From: ENR-C20 sp942493145
GTDB lineage: Bacteria > Bacillota > Clostridia > Acetivibrionales > DTU013
Length of the DNA: 64,000 nucleotides
Assembly (NCBI GenBank): GCA_942493145.1
Contig: OW818679.1
Span: 4,216,001 to 4,280,000 of the forward strand
Direction of reading: 5' to 3'
Part shown: in pieces, positions 44,316 to 52,159 of the stretch
Position numbering within the stretch: the first letter of the stretch is position 1
Layout of the letters: each line of letters starts with the position of its first letter
The notes under the pieces: generated by a model
Databases searched by the model: none
Told to the model about the DNA's origin: nothing
The model's input: the letters and a program-made list of their open reading frames with translations, nothing else
Made by a program: the position numbers and the translations under genes

Positions 44316-44522
44316 TTACTCTACCATTATTTTCGTGTCGCCAATTTCTACTATATCACCAGTTCTGATTTTCTTTCCTCTTTGCAATTCAATATTACCG
44401 TTGACCTTTACCACACCATCTTTAATAATATTTTTTGCATTTGCTCCAGTATCAGATACTCCCGCCCATTTCAACAATTGCTCCAGTTTTATATATTCCG
44501 TATTGATTTTTACTTTCTCCAT
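44316..44522 (-). CDS. yaaA: S4-domain RNA-binding protein YaaA
   Basis: This 68-residue protein consists of an S4 RNA-binding fold, KLEQLLKWAGVSDTGANAKNIIKDGVVKVNGNIELQRGKKIRTGDIVEI. It is found between dnaN and recF throughout Firmicutes and is linked to ribosome assembly, though its exact job is not settled. The start at 44522 follows GGAGG by 5 bases. Confidence 0.92.
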   Translation of the reverse strand: MEKVKINTEYIKLEQLLKWAGVSDTGANAKNIIKDGVVKVNGNIELQRGKKIRTGDIVEIGDTKIMVE

Positions 44523-44576
44523 ACCTTCCTCCAAGAGTCTATTATTGATTGATTATATCAAACCCATTCAAATTAT

Positions 44577-44601
44577 AAAAGGGCGGTCATTTCCGCCCTT
44601 T
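44577..44601 (-). terminator. Hairpin between dnaN and yaaA
   Basis: AAAAGGGCGG (44577-44586) and CCGCCCTTT (44593-44601) form a 9-bp G+C-rich stem with a 6-base loop, about 40 bases past the dnaN stop. With only four U residues it may be a partial terminator that lowers expression of yaaA-recF. Confidence 0.65.
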
Positions 44602-44641
44602 CTTACAGTTTTGAATATTTTCTCTTCATTGATTATATATA

Positions 44642-45739
44642 CTATTTTCTTATTGGAAGTATAAGATATGCAAAACCATCACCATTAAGTGGTTTTATTG
44701 TGCATGGTCCAATGCTGGATGTGAAATATATTTCTACCTTTTCATCATCTATTACCCTTAAAGCATCAACGAAGTATCTGGGATTGAAAGCTATGTCTAC
44801 ATCTGTACCTTCTATTTCAACTGATATTTCTTCCCTTACATTTCCTATATCTGTGTTTGACGTTATTATAATTCTTTCACCAGAAATGTTGAACTTTACA
44901 GGATATCTTCTTTCTTCAGATGTTATAATCAGGGATGCCCTTTCCAGACTGGCCAGAAGTTCCTTAGTATTTACCTTTACTTTTGTCTCGTGCTCCTGTG
45001 GAATTATACTCTTGTAATTAAGATAGTCCCCTTCAAGCAATCTTGAGATAATTTTGCATTTTCCAAGATCGAACAATATTTGATTACTGGTAGTATAAAC
45101 AGTCATTTGATCATCTACTGCCTGAATAATCTTTGCTATTTCATTTAATGTCTTTCCTGGTACTACAACATTCTTTTCCCTGATTTGAGAATCAGAATTG
45201 TTCGTTCTCATAGCCAGTCTGAATCCGTCAATGGATACAAAAGTAATACTGTTGTTTCTGCATTCTACCAACGAGCCTGTCAATATTGGTCTGTTCTCAT
45301 CGGTGCTTACCGCAAATATAGTCTGTTTTATCATATCCCTTACTTTTTTCTGACTGATTTTGAAGCCATCCTCCAAAACCACTGATGGTAAAGCAGGAAA
45401 TCCTGATGCAGCTATTCCTTTAATCTCAAAAAATGAGTTGTCACATTCTATAACTACTGAGTTGTTTTCTTTAGTTTCAATCATAACTTCAGAGTCCGGA
45501 AGCCTTCTTATTATTTCGCCAAGCATCCTTGAATTTAGAACAATTGATCCTGGGCTCATTATATCAGCCTCAATAAAACATTCGATTCCTATTTCAAGAT
45601 CATTTCCGGTCATTTTGAATTTTTCTCCTGCTTCCAGCAGTATACCTTCCAATATGGGAAGCGTAGTTTTAGTCGATACGGCTTTTTGTACTATGTTGAT
45701 TCCCTCTGAAAGATTATCTTTTGAGCAAACAATTTTCAT
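44642..45739 (-). CDS. dnaN: DNA polymerase III beta sliding clamp
   Basis: DnaN forms the ring that tethers the polymerase to DNA. The 365-residue protein has the three-domain clamp pattern: MKIVCSKDNLSEGINIVQKAVSTKTTLPILEGILLEA at the start, NSRMLGEIIRRLPD and TEENRPILTGSL-like TDENRPILTGSLVE in the second domain, and the C-terminal FNPRYFVDALRV...YLILPIRK (the last strand usually reads LMPMR). It lies 240 bases downstream of dnaA. Confidence 0.96.
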   Translation of the reverse strand: MKIVCSKDNLSEGINIVQKAVSTKTTLPILEGILLEAGEKFKMTGNDLEIGIECFIEADIMSPGSIVLNSRMLGEIIRRLPDSEVMIETKENNSVVIECDNSFFEIKGIAASGFPALPSVVLEDGFKISQKKVRDMIKQTIFAVSTDENRPILTGSLVECRNNSITFVSIDGFRLAMRTNNSDSQIREKNVVVPGKTLNEIAKIIQAVDDQMTVYTTSNQILFDLGKCKIISRLLEGDYLNYKSIIPQEHETKVKVNTKELLASLERASLIITSEERRYPVKFNISGERIIITSNTDIGNVREEISVEIEGTDVDIAFNPRYFVDALRVIDDEKVEIYFTSSIGPCTIKPLNGDGFAYLILPIRK

Positions 45740-45868
45740 CTAAAATACCTCCGGGCGTCTTAATTATTTAATATAAAGATTTTAGTAACAATAACAGTAA
45801 GTGCTGTAGATATTGTTCATAAGTGCCTTCCGGCCAGTCATTACCATGCTTTGGACTATCTAATAAAA

Positions 45869-45970
45869 TGTTGATAAGTAGGTACATTTTTCAACATCAG
45901 AGCAGGCATTTATTAAAAACAAAATTTTTCCACAGATTTATTTCCCCATATCAACATTAACTGTGGAAAA
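45869..45970. other. Cluster of DnaA-box-like sites between dnaA and dnaN
   Basis: Three nine-base sites each differ by one base from the DnaA box TTATCCACA or its complement: TGTTGATAA (45869-45877), TTTTCCACA (45926-45934) and TGTGGAAAA (45962-45970). They lie between dnaA and dnaN in an A+T-rich stretch. With the boxes on the other side of dnaA they would make a bipartite origin. They may also serve dnaA-dnaN regulation. Confidence 0.6.
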
Positions 45971-45981
45971 GTACAGGAATT

Positions 45982-47316
45982 TCATTTTCCGGAAATCGAA
46001 CGTTTAAGTTCATCCAGTGTTCGCCTGGTTTCAGAATCAGTCTGTATTTCATCTGATATTTTACTGATTGCATGCATAACAGTGGTATGATCCCTGCCGC
46101 CGAATTCTTCACCAATTTTAGGAAGGGAGAGATCAGTAAGGTCTCTGCAAAGGTACATGGCAATCTGCCTTGGAAAGCTAATTTCCCTGTTTCGCTTCTT
46201 TGACTTGAATTCATCAGGCCTCAAGTCAAAGTACCTCGATACCGTATCTATAATAAAGGTGCTGTTCACAATTTTTGAGTTGCTTGACGCAATTATTTCT
46301 TTAAGGGCTTCCATACACATTTCAATGGAAATTTCAGTTTCTGTCAGTGACGAATAAGCTATTACCTTATTAAGGGCACCTTCCAGTTCACGAATATTTG
46401 AGGCGACCTTGTCTGCTATGAAAAGGAATACTTCATCAGAAATATATATTTTCTCCAGCTGTGCTTTTTTCTTAAGGATTGCTATTCTTGTTTCTACATC
46501 AGGAGATTGGATATCTGCCGGTAGTCCCCATTCAAAACGTGAACGAAGACGTTCTTCAAGTGTTGTTATTTCCTTGGGAGAACGATCGCTTGATATGATT
46601 ATTTGCTTGTTAGCTTCATAAAGGGCATTAAAAGTATGGAAAAATTCTTCCTGGGTACGTTCTTTTCCAGCGATGAACTGAATATCGTCAATTAAAAGGA
46701 CATCTATATTACGGTATTTAGCCCTGAATTCCTCATTTTTGTCATCTTTAATGGCGTTGATAAGCTCGTTTGTGAATTTCTCAGATGAAACATATAATAC
46801 CTTTGTTGTAGGATTCTGTTTTAAAATGTAATGTCCGATTGCGTGCATCAGGTGTGTCTTTCCAAGGCCGACACCCCCATAGAGGAACAATGGATTGTAA
46901 GCTTTTGCCGGAGCTTCAGCAACAGCTACTGATGCAGCATGGGCAAGCCTGTTGCTGTTTCCTATGACAAATGTATCAAAGGTATATTTGGGGTTGAGAA
47001 TGGAAAAAGAAAGCTCGGATACTGCTGCCAATTCACTTGAGTTTGCTGGACGTTTTGTAGGTTCCTCAGACGGGACCCTTATATTGATATCAAATTCCCG
47101 TGCTGTTACTTGTTTGAGTGCGTTCTTTATGAGATCTGAATACCTGGATACCAGTATTCCCCTGTTGAAATCAGTAGGGACGCCAAGATCTATAGTATTA
47201 GAATTTATTGACATTGGTTCGATGGTTTTGATCCAGGTGTTATAGCTTATCTCTGTCAACTCATTTCTGAGAAGATCCAATGTTCTTGGCCATATACTGG
47301 AAACGGGCATGCTCAT
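45982..47316 (-). CDS. dnaA: Chromosomal replication initiator DnaA
   Basis: DnaA binds and melts oriC. The 444-residue protein has domain I (SIWPRTLDLLRNELTEISYNTWIKTIEP), a short variable domain II, the AAA+ domain III with FVIGNSNRLAHAASVAVAE, Walker A GGVGLGKTHLM (about 147-157) and Walker B VLLIDDIQFIAGKERTQEEFFHTFN (about 207-231), and domain IV ending with the DNA-binding signature FGGRDHTTVMHAISKI (about 405-420). The start at 47316 follows GGAGG by 5 bases. It is the first leftward gene from oriC. Confidence 0.97.
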   Translation of the reverse strand: MSMPVSSIWPRTLDLLRNELTEISYNTWIKTIEPMSINSNTIDLGVPTDFNRGILVSRYSDLIKNALKQVTAREFDINIRVPSEEPTKRPANSSELAAVSELSFSILNPKYTFDTFVIGNSNRLAHAASVAVAEAPAKAYNPLFLYGGVGLGKTHLMHAIGHYILKQNPTTKVLYVSSEKFTNELINAIKDDKNEEFRAKYRNIDVLLIDDIQFIAGKERTQEEFFHTFNALYEANKQIIISSDRSPKEITTLEERLRSRFEWGLPADIQSPDVETRIAILKKKAQLEKIYISDEVFLFIADKVASNIRELEGALNKVIAYSSLTETEISIEMCMEALKEIIASSNSKIVNSTFIIDTVSRYFDLRPDEFKSKKRNREISFPRQIAMYLCRDLTDLSLPKIGEEFGGRDHTTVMHAISKISDEIQTDSETRRTLDELKRSISGK

Positions 47317-47965
47317 ATATTCCTCCAAAATTGTGTTTTAATCAGCTGTCATTAGCATTGGCAAGTTATGTTTAAGCTACAGGCCGAAATAACAAAAAAA
47401 ACAATATTTACATAAAATTGTCTATTAAATAGGCAAACGAGTAATACTTATATCAATTCCTGATCATTTTTAGTGATTCTTCTATATATTATTTATGATT
47501 GGAATTAAAAAGCAGTTCTCTTTCGTATTGACTTATGTTTATCTCTTCAACATATGAAGTATAACTAATATACCAGACTTTCGAGGAAGATTCAATATAG
47601 AAATAGGCAAGTTATCCACAATTATTTTAGTTTTTCTTTAATTATCCACAAGCTAGTGTTTTGTAATACTTCATTATTTATTTAATACGTTTGAAGTGTT
47701 ACAAATACACTTCCTTGATGTTGTGGCCTGTAACATATTAAAGTTTTAGGTGTTACAGCCCACTAGTTGCGTATGGTCTACTAAACTTTATTATTGTTGA
47801 TATTGACAGCTTTAATTCTTTTACTATATAATTGGTTTGATGTCTCCGAAACCGGAGCGCGTTAACTTGTTTTACAGTGTATTGCTGATTATTATCAGTA
47901 TATCTGGAAATAATAAAATAGTATTGTTCCATACGTATGGAAGAGTGGAACGGGGGGTGTTACAA
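47317..47965. other. oriC region between dnaA and rpmH
   Basis: This 649-base, A+T-rich gap holds two perfect DnaA boxes, TTATCCACA at 47612-47620 and 47642-47650, spaced 30 bases and in the same orientation. Transcription diverges here: dnaA leftward, rpmH rightward. Gene strand bias switches exactly at this point across the whole window, which supports it being the origin. I did not identify the unwinding element with certainty; the very A+T-rich stretch at 47440-47560 is a candidate. Confidence 0.8.
47803..47832 (+). promoter_or_regulatory. Promoter of rpmH
   Basis: TTGACA (47803-47808), an 18-base spacer and TATAAT (47827-47832) are both perfect boxes and point to rpmH. The leader to the rpmH start is about 127 bases. 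Confidence 0.75.
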
Positions 47966-48100
47966 TTGTTCAGGACTTATCAACCCAAAAAGCTACACAA
48001 ACAGAAAGAACACGGGTTCAGAAAAAGAATGAGTACTGCTAACGGCAGAAAGGTATTGCAAAGACGCAGACTTAAAGGAAGAAAAGTGCTTTCAGCGTAA
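47966..48100 (+). CDS. rpmH: Ribosomal protein L34
   Basis: This 44-residue, highly basic protein (FRTYQPKKLHKQKEHGFRKR then MSTANGRKVLQRRRLKGRKVLSA) is L34 at its normal length. The start is a TTG at 47966, since the conserved MFRTYQP sequence begins there and a GGGGGG site lies just upstream. It is the first rightward gene from oriC, followed by rnpA as in nearly all bacteria. A terminator hairpin lies between the two genes. Confidence 0.95.
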   Translation: MFRTYQPKKLHKQKEHGFRKRMSTANGRKVLQRRRLKGRKVLSA

Positions 48101-48126
48101 GACCGCATGCGTGTGGTCTTTTTCTT
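48099..48126 (+). terminator. Hairpin and U-tract after rpmH
   Basis: AAGACCGCA (48099-48107) and TGTGGTCTT (48112-48120, one G-U pair) with a four-base loop are followed by a U-rich stretch. It begins on the rpmH stop codon. It is probably a leaky terminator setting the L34 to RnpA ratio. Confidence 0.75.
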
Positions 48127-48246
48127 TAATGGCGTTAATGTTTGTTTCAGGCCTGTGGTTGCAGACATTCAAGCAGGATAGTGAGTATAATTCAATGAGC
48201 ACTAAATGCTTGAGATGCATATAGGCAGATATGGAGACCGGCTGGT

Positions 48247-48600
48247 ATGAAAAACACAGTTCCTTTAAAAAAGAATTATGAATTCATGCGTGCATATAAA
48301 AAAGGGAAGTTTTATGTCGGTAAGTATCTTGTACTGTATGTATTTAAAAACAGGAGCAACAACAACAGGCTTGGAATAACCGTGACCAAGAAGGTTGGAA
48401 AGAGCGTCAAAAGAAACAGGCTGAAGCGTCTTGCGAGAGAGAGCTACAGGGCTTACGAAGATAAGCTGCGCAAGGGCTTCGATCTGGTTTTTATGGCAAG
48501 GGAAGCAGAAGAGATGCCGGGTTTCCAGGAAATCAGCAGGGAAATGAAATTCCTTCTGAAAAAGCTGGATATATATATTAAAGATAATGAAAATATTTAG
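48247..48600 (+). CDS. rnpA: Ribonuclease P protein component
   Basis: RnpA assists the catalytic RNA in maturing tRNA 5' ends. The 117-residue basic protein has LKKNYEFMRAYKKGKFYVGKYLVLYV and the family signature RLGITVTKKVGKSVKRNRLKRLARESYR (about 38-65, the RNR motif). The C-terminal part ends DIYIKDNENI. The last 14 bases overlap yidD, so the two are coupled. It lies about 145 bases after rpmH. Confidence 0.96.
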   Translation: MKNTVPLKKNYEFMRAYKKGKFYVGKYLVLYVFKNRSNNNRLGITVTKKVGKSVKRNRLKRLARESYRAYEDKLRKGFDLVFMAREAEEMPGFQEISREMKFLLKKLDIYIKDNENI

Positions 48601-48805
48601 ACGGTTTTTCATAATATTAATCAAATTTTACCAGAGGTGGATATCTCCCTTGAAAAAGCCAAGCTGCAGGTTTTATCCGACCTGCTCGCATTACGCCGTT
48701 GAAGCACTCAGCAAGTATGGAGTAATCAAGGGAGGATATCTCACGATAAAAAGGGTTATAAAATGCCATCCATTTCATCCGGGAGGGTATGATCCGGTAA
48801 AATAA
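48587..48805 (+). CDS. yidD: Membrane protein insertion efficiency factor YidD
   Basis: This 72-residue protein has the family pattern LIKFYQRWISPLKKPSCRFYPTCSHYAVEALSKYGVIKGG with the conserved cysteines and the later HPGGYDPV. It is a small peripheral membrane protein that aids YidC insertion. It overlaps the rnpA end by 14 bases. yidC follows 61 bases later. The ribosome-binding site is inside rnpA. Confidence 0.95.
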   Translation: MKIFRRFFIILIKFYQRWISPLKKPSCRFYPTCSHYAVEALSKYGVIKGGYLTIKRVIKCHPFHPGGYDPVK

Positions 48806-48866
48806 ATTTAAGGCAAATAAGCTTTGTATTTGGTGCAAATAGCATCATCCGAGAAGGGAAACATAT

Positions 48867-49997
48867 ATGAATCTTGATTTTATTGCTTATCCTTTGGGAA
48901 AGTTCCTATTTTTCATTTATAATACGCTGGCGTTCAACAACTACGGCCTTGCGATCATTATCTTTACAGTAGTTGTCAAGCTGGTGTTGCTGCCCCTCAC
49001 GGTCAAGCAATATCATTCGACCTCAAAGATGCAGGAGCTACAGCCCCTTATACAGGACATACAGAAGAGGTACAAGAACGACAAGGAAAAACTGAATGCG
49101 GAAACAATGAAGGTCTACTCGGAAAACAAGGTCAATCCTGCCGGGGGATGTCTTCCTCTTCTTATACAGATGCCGATTCTACTTTCCCTCTACTGGGTTA
49201 TTGTCCAGCCGCTTAAGTTCATGCTGGGCAAGAGCGAAGAACAGATTAACAATATAATTAGTGTCGCTACAACCGGATTGGAACAGATGGGTGAGAAAGT
49301 GACCGGCCTGCAGCAGGAGCTGGCGGCGTTGAATTATTTCAACGGACACCCTGCAGCATTGAGCCAGGTAACAGGAAACCTCAATGCCAGCGAGCTTATC
49401 AATTTTAATTTCCTTGGGCTTAAACTCGGATATACGGCAACTTACGATGTAGGAAAGCTTTTTGATTTCGCCGGCGGGCAAGCGGCTATATATCTTCCAC
49501 TGCTCATTCTGCCGATTGTCGGTGTAATTACAACATATATTGCGACTTCCATGGCGATGCCTAAAACAAAGCCCGGTTCAAGTTCCGGAAGCAATCAGCA
49601 GATGGCTATGGCGAATTCCATGACCAACAGCATGAAGTATATGGGCCCGATCATGACGTTGATTTTCTCATTCCAGCTGCCGGCCGGCGTAGTCCTTTAC
49701 TGGATTGCAGGCTATGTATTCCAGATTGGGCAGCAGTTTTACATTAACAAGCTTACGAAGAGAAAGAAAGCACAGCAGGAAGAAAAGATAGCACAGCAAT
49801 TGGAAGAGCAGAGAGCATTGAAGTTAGAAGAACAGAAAGCAATTGCCGACAATGGCAGTAATGATAATGAAGGCAACAGCGCTCAACCTGGGACCAACTC
49901 CGTTGGAAAGTCCGGAGGTAAAGCCGACGGGAAATCCAACCAATCAGGAAATAAGAATAAATACCCAGAAAAGAAAAAGGGTGGTGGCAAAAAGTAA
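48867..49997 (+). CDS. yidC: Membrane protein insertase YidC (SpoIIIJ)
   Basis: This 376-residue insertase lets proteins enter the membrane with or without Sec. It has an N-terminal segment, then YGLAIIIFTVVVKLVLLPLTVKQYHSTSKMQELQPLIQDIQKRYK (about 27-70) with the conserved Arg replaced by Lys-like positions typical of Gram-positive members. Further segments are MPILLSLYWVIVQPL, IYLPLLILPIVGVITTYIATS and MGPIMTLIFSFQLPAGVVLYWIAGYVFQI. The C-terminal 90 residues are a long Lys/Glu/Gln-rich tail. A family lipobox is not seen. The stop overlaps the jag start by one base. Confidence 0.95.
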   Translation: MNLDFIAYPLGKFLFFIYNTLAFNNYGLAIIIFTVVVKLVLLPLTVKQYHSTSKMQELQPLIQDIQKRYKNDKEKLNAETMKVYSENKVNPAGGCLPLLIQMPILLSLYWVIVQPLKFMLGKSEEQINNIISVATTGLEQMGEKVTGLQQELAALNYFNGHPAALSQVTGNLNASELINFNFLGLKLGYTATYDVGKLFDFAGGQAAIYLPLLILPIVGVITTYIATSMAMPKTKPGSSSGSNQQMAMANSMTNSMKYMGPIMTLIFSFQLPAGVVLYWIAGYVFQIGQQFYINKLTKRKKAQQEEKIAQQLEEQRALKLEEQKAIADNGSNDNEGNSAQPGTNSVGKSGGKADGKSNQSGNKNKYPEKKKGGGKK

Positions 49998-50635
49998 TGA
50001 GCCATTCAGTTGAAAAAACCGGTAAAACGGTACAGGAGGCTATATCCCTTGCACTTCAGGACCTGAATGTGGACAGGGAGGATACCGAGATAGAAGTTCT
50101 GGATGAAGGAAGTAAAGGCCTTTTTGGCCTGGGCGGCAAAGTGGCAAGGGTAAGGGTTACTATAATCGGTTCAAGGGCAGATGAAGCAAGGTTGTTCCTT
50201 GAAGATATCCTTTCCAGGATGAAGGTTGCTGTCGACATCGAAGCAGAAGAGGACGACGAATCGGTAATTGTAAGGATAACCGGCAAGGACAGTGGGATAA
50301 TAATCGGAAGGCGCGGCGAGACACTTGACGCACTTCAATATCTTACAGGTCTCGTAGTGAACAAGGGCAAGGAAGACTATAAACGTGTGACGGTTGATAT
50401 CGAGAACTACAGGCAAAAGAGAGAGGAAACCCTTATCAACCTTGCAAACAGACTTGCCGAGAGAGTTGTACGTTACAGGAAAAATGTAACACTTGAACCT
50501 ATGAACCCTTATGAGAGACGGATAATTCATTCTTCGCTGCAGGAAAATAAAAGTGTTGAGACATACAGCGTAGGTGAGGAACCAAACAGGAAGGTAGTAA
50601 TAACACTCAAACAGAATGCAGGTTACAGGAAATAA
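49997..50635 (+). CDS. jag: SpoIIIJ-associated RNA-binding protein Jag (KhpB)
   Basis: Jag/KhpB binds RNA and affects cell division and elongation in Gram-positive bacteria. The 212-residue protein has an N-terminal Jag_N domain (EKTGKTVQEAISLALQDLNVDREDTEIEVLDEGSKGLFGLGGKVARV), a KH domain (IRITGKDSGIIIGRRGETLDALQYLTGLVVN-like, about 93-125) and a C-terminal R3H domain (MNPYERRIIHSSLQENKSVETYSVGEEPNRKVVI). It starts in the TAATG overlap with yidC. A strong terminator follows. Confidence 0.95.
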   Translation: MSHSVEKTGKTVQEAISLALQDLNVDREDTEIEVLDEGSKGLFGLGGKVARVRVTIIGSRADEARLFLEDILSRMKVAVDIEAEEDDESVIVRITGKDSGIIIGRRGETLDALQYLTGLVVNKGKEDYKRVTVDIENYRQKREETLINLANRLAERVVRYRKNVTLEPMNPYERRIIHSSLQENKSVETYSVGEEPNRKVVITLKQNAGYRK

Positions 50636-50680
50636 ACTGAGCCATAACATTTGAATAGAGGATTCGTTGTGAAACGATAC

Positions 50681-50742
50681 AAAGGACAGTTGAAAACCGG
50701 TTGAATGAAACCGCAGTTGGTTTTACAATTGTCCTTTTTTGC
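50681..50742 (+). terminator. Strong terminator after jag
   Basis: A near-perfect 18-bp stem (50681-50698 with 50719-50737) is followed by a run of T residues. It separates the rnpA-jag group from mnmE. The gap 50636-50777 holds nothing else that I can identify. Confidence 0.85.
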
Positions 50743-50777
50743 GATAGGGAAAATGGGATGAAGGAGAAGTATTTAAA

Positions 50778-52151
50778 TTGAACGACACGATCGCTGCCAT
50801 ATCAACTCCTCATGGAGCAGGAGGAATAGGGATTATAAGGATAAGCGGAAGCGAGGCCTTCACGATAGCCGGCTCTCTTTTCAAAGGGCGGAGGCCATTT
50901 AAAGAAATGAAAAGCCATACTATAAGCCATGGGTGGATCATCAAACCTGGAACAGGTGAAAAGGTGGATGAGGTGCTTGTCTCCAAAATGGCGAAACCGG
51001 CAACATATACCTGTGAGGATGTTGTGGAGATCAACTGCCATGGCGGTATAGTAGTGCTGATGGATATCCTGGCCCTGGTGACAGACGCAGGGGCACGACC
51101 TGCCGAACCGGGGGAATTTACAAAAAGGGCATTCATGAATGGGCGGATGGATCTTTCCCAGGCTGAAGCCGTTATCGACCTGATCAATGCAAAAACCAGC
51201 GAAGGCTCAAGGGCGGCAGCCGAACAGCTTGAAGGAAAACTATCGGTAAAGCTGGGGAGAATAAGGAAAAGGCTTATTGGGCTGATAGCACATATCGAAG
51301 TGACAGTAGACTATCCGGAACAGGATATAGAAGAGATAACAGGAAAACAGGTATATGAGGAAGTCCGGGGGATAATCCCTGAACTGGAGGAGGCTTCGGA
51401 AAGCTTCAACAGAGGGAGGATCCTCCGTGAAGGAGTAAAGGCAGCAATCATCGGTAAACCGAACGTGGGTAAATCTTCCCTCCTTAATGAGCTTGCGGGA
51501 AAGAGCAGGGCTATAGTGACGGAAATCCCCGGGACGACCAGGGATGTAATAGAGGAATACGTAAGTATCAAAGGGATTCCAGTCAACATCCTGGATACGG
51601 CGGGAATAAGGGAGACGGACGATCCAATAGAGAGAATCGGCGTCGAGAGGGCTGAAAAGGCTTTGGACAGCGCTGATCTTGTCATCATGGTGCTTGATGC
51701 ATCGAGGGGTATTGAGGAGGATGACTCTGCAATCATTGAGAGGATATCCGGCAGGAAAGTCATATATCTGATAAATAAAATGGATTTGGTTGACGAGGAT
51801 ACAGCAGCCAGCATGGCTGAGAAGCTGAAGAACGGCAGGGTTTTGAATGCATCGGTGCTCATGGGACAAGGTATAGGTGCCCTTGAGGAGGAAATCGCCG
51901 GAATGTTCTTAAAGGGTGCCATCAGCATGAACAGCGAGGTACTTTTAACCAACATCAGACACAGAAACCTGGTAGACAAGGCAAAGGAAAGCCTCAGTGA
52001 GGCGGCTTCTGCTCACGAGGCCGGAATGCCGCTGGATTGCATATCAATAGACATAAAGAATTCTGCGGAATATCTGGGGGATATCACCGGAGAGTCGATC
52101 AGTGAAGATGTGGTTAGGGAGATATTCTCGCGCTTCTGCATAGGAAAATGA
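50778..52151 (+). CDS. mnmE: tRNA modification GTPase MnmE (TrmE)
   Basis: MnmE with MnmG makes the 5-carboxymethylaminomethyl group on U34 of certain tRNAs. This 457-residue protein has the N-terminal folate-binding domain (DTIAAISTPHGAGGIGIIRISG; EPGEFTKRAFMNGRMDLSQAEAVIDLINAKT), the G domain with GKPNVGKSSLLN (about 224-235), GTTRD and DTAGIRE, NKMDL, and the C-terminal Cys motif FCIGK. The start is TTG at 50778 with AAGGAG 11 bases before it. mnmG follows by 8 bases. Confidence 0.96.
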   Translation: MNDTIAAISTPHGAGGIGIIRISGSEAFTIAGSLFKGRRPFKEMKSHTISHGWIIKPGTGEKVDEVLVSKMAKPATYTCEDVVEINCHGGIVVLMDILALVTDAGARPAEPGEFTKRAFMNGRMDLSQAEAVIDLINAKTSEGSRAAAEQLEGKLSVKLGRIRKRLIGLIAHIEVTVDYPEQDIEEITGKQVYEEVRGIIPELEEASESFNRGRILREGVKAAIIGKPNVGKSSLLNELAGKSRAIVTEIPGTTRDVIEEYVSIKGIPVNILDTAGIRETDDPIERIGVERAEKALDSADLVIMVLDASRGIEEDDSAIIERISGRKVIYLINKMDLVDEDTAASMAEKLKNGRVLNASVLMGQGIGALEEEIAGMFLKGAISMNSEVLLTNIRHRNLVDKAKESLSEAASAHEAGMPLDCISIDIKNSAEYLGDITGESISEDVVREIFSRFCIGK

Positions 52152-52159
52152 GGTAACAA

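Noticed and set aside
47837..47965. Upstream extension of rpmH to 47837
   Set aside because: L34 is conserved in length and starts at MFRTYQP; the extension runs through the leader.
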